Assembly: GCA_001701075.1 (NCBI GenBank)
Contig: DAAK01000080.1
Span: 1-5,715, forward strand
Origin: Bacteroidales bacterium GP3
GTDB lineage: Bacteria; Bacteroidota; Bacteroidia; Bacteroidales; Muribaculaceae
Reading direction: 5' to 3'
DNA length: 5,715 nt
A program made the translations under genes and the position numbers. The notes below the pieces were generated by a model. The model was not told where the DNA came from and made no database searches. It saw nothing but the letters and a program-made list of their open reading frames with translations. This document shows, one piece after another, positions 5,660 through 5,715 of the stretch. Numbering within the stretch: the first letter of the stretch is position 1; every line of letters starts with the position of its first letter.

Positions 5660-5715
5660 TTTTTTTGAATAATAAGGCTTAAAATACTCATTTTTGACTA
5701 TAATGTCATTTGCCC

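Overview
The window comes from a gut-type Bacteroidales bacterium. The evidence is the upstream promoter of the Bacteroidetes form (TTG, 20 bp, TAnnTTTG at 5629-5659), A/T-rich translation starts without clear Shine-Dalgarno sites, a secreted beta-sandwich protein ending in a type IX secretion sorting-like tail, and the gene families present. I cannot fix the family; Muribaculaceae, Prevotellaceae and Bacteroidaceae are all possible. All five genes lie on the minus strand, so the window is described below in transcription order, right to left.

Right block (5659 down to 1999): one promoter drives a tightly coupled three-gene unit. It encodes a signal-peptide-bearing surface or secreted Ig-like protein (443 aa), a two-domain RidA/YjgF-fold protein resembling the FkbO/Hyg5 chorismatase family (370 aa), and a compact ResB-CcsA fusion for System II cytochrome c maturation (385 aa). 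The genes overlap by 4 and 14 bases, which suggests translational coupling. The heme exporter/ligase keeps the WWD motif and all four expected heme histidines, although its ResB half is very short.

Middle (1500-1998): 499 bases without a gene, very A/T-rich and unusually structured. It holds nine-base DnaA-box-like motifs (TTWTCTACA and relatives). Six head-to-tail copies at 1852-1913 start 10-11 bases apart; there is also an inverted pair at 1687-1707 and single boxes at 1564 and 1633. An identical 15-base A/T-only repeat stands at each end. By hand count the plus strand is C-rich to the left (61-1500) and G-rich or neutral to the right, which is the polarity expected at a replication origin. 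I propose this as a candidate chromosomal origin (oriC). This is an inference, and no dnaA gene is in the window.

Left block (1499 down to 7): nadA (quinolinate synthase, NAD biosynthesis) overlaps by an ATGA junction with a small SpoU/TrmH-family RNA methyltransferase. A weak promoter candidate for this pair lies in the A/T-rich left edge of the intergenic region. No tRNA, rRNA, insertion sequence or CRISPR array was seen.
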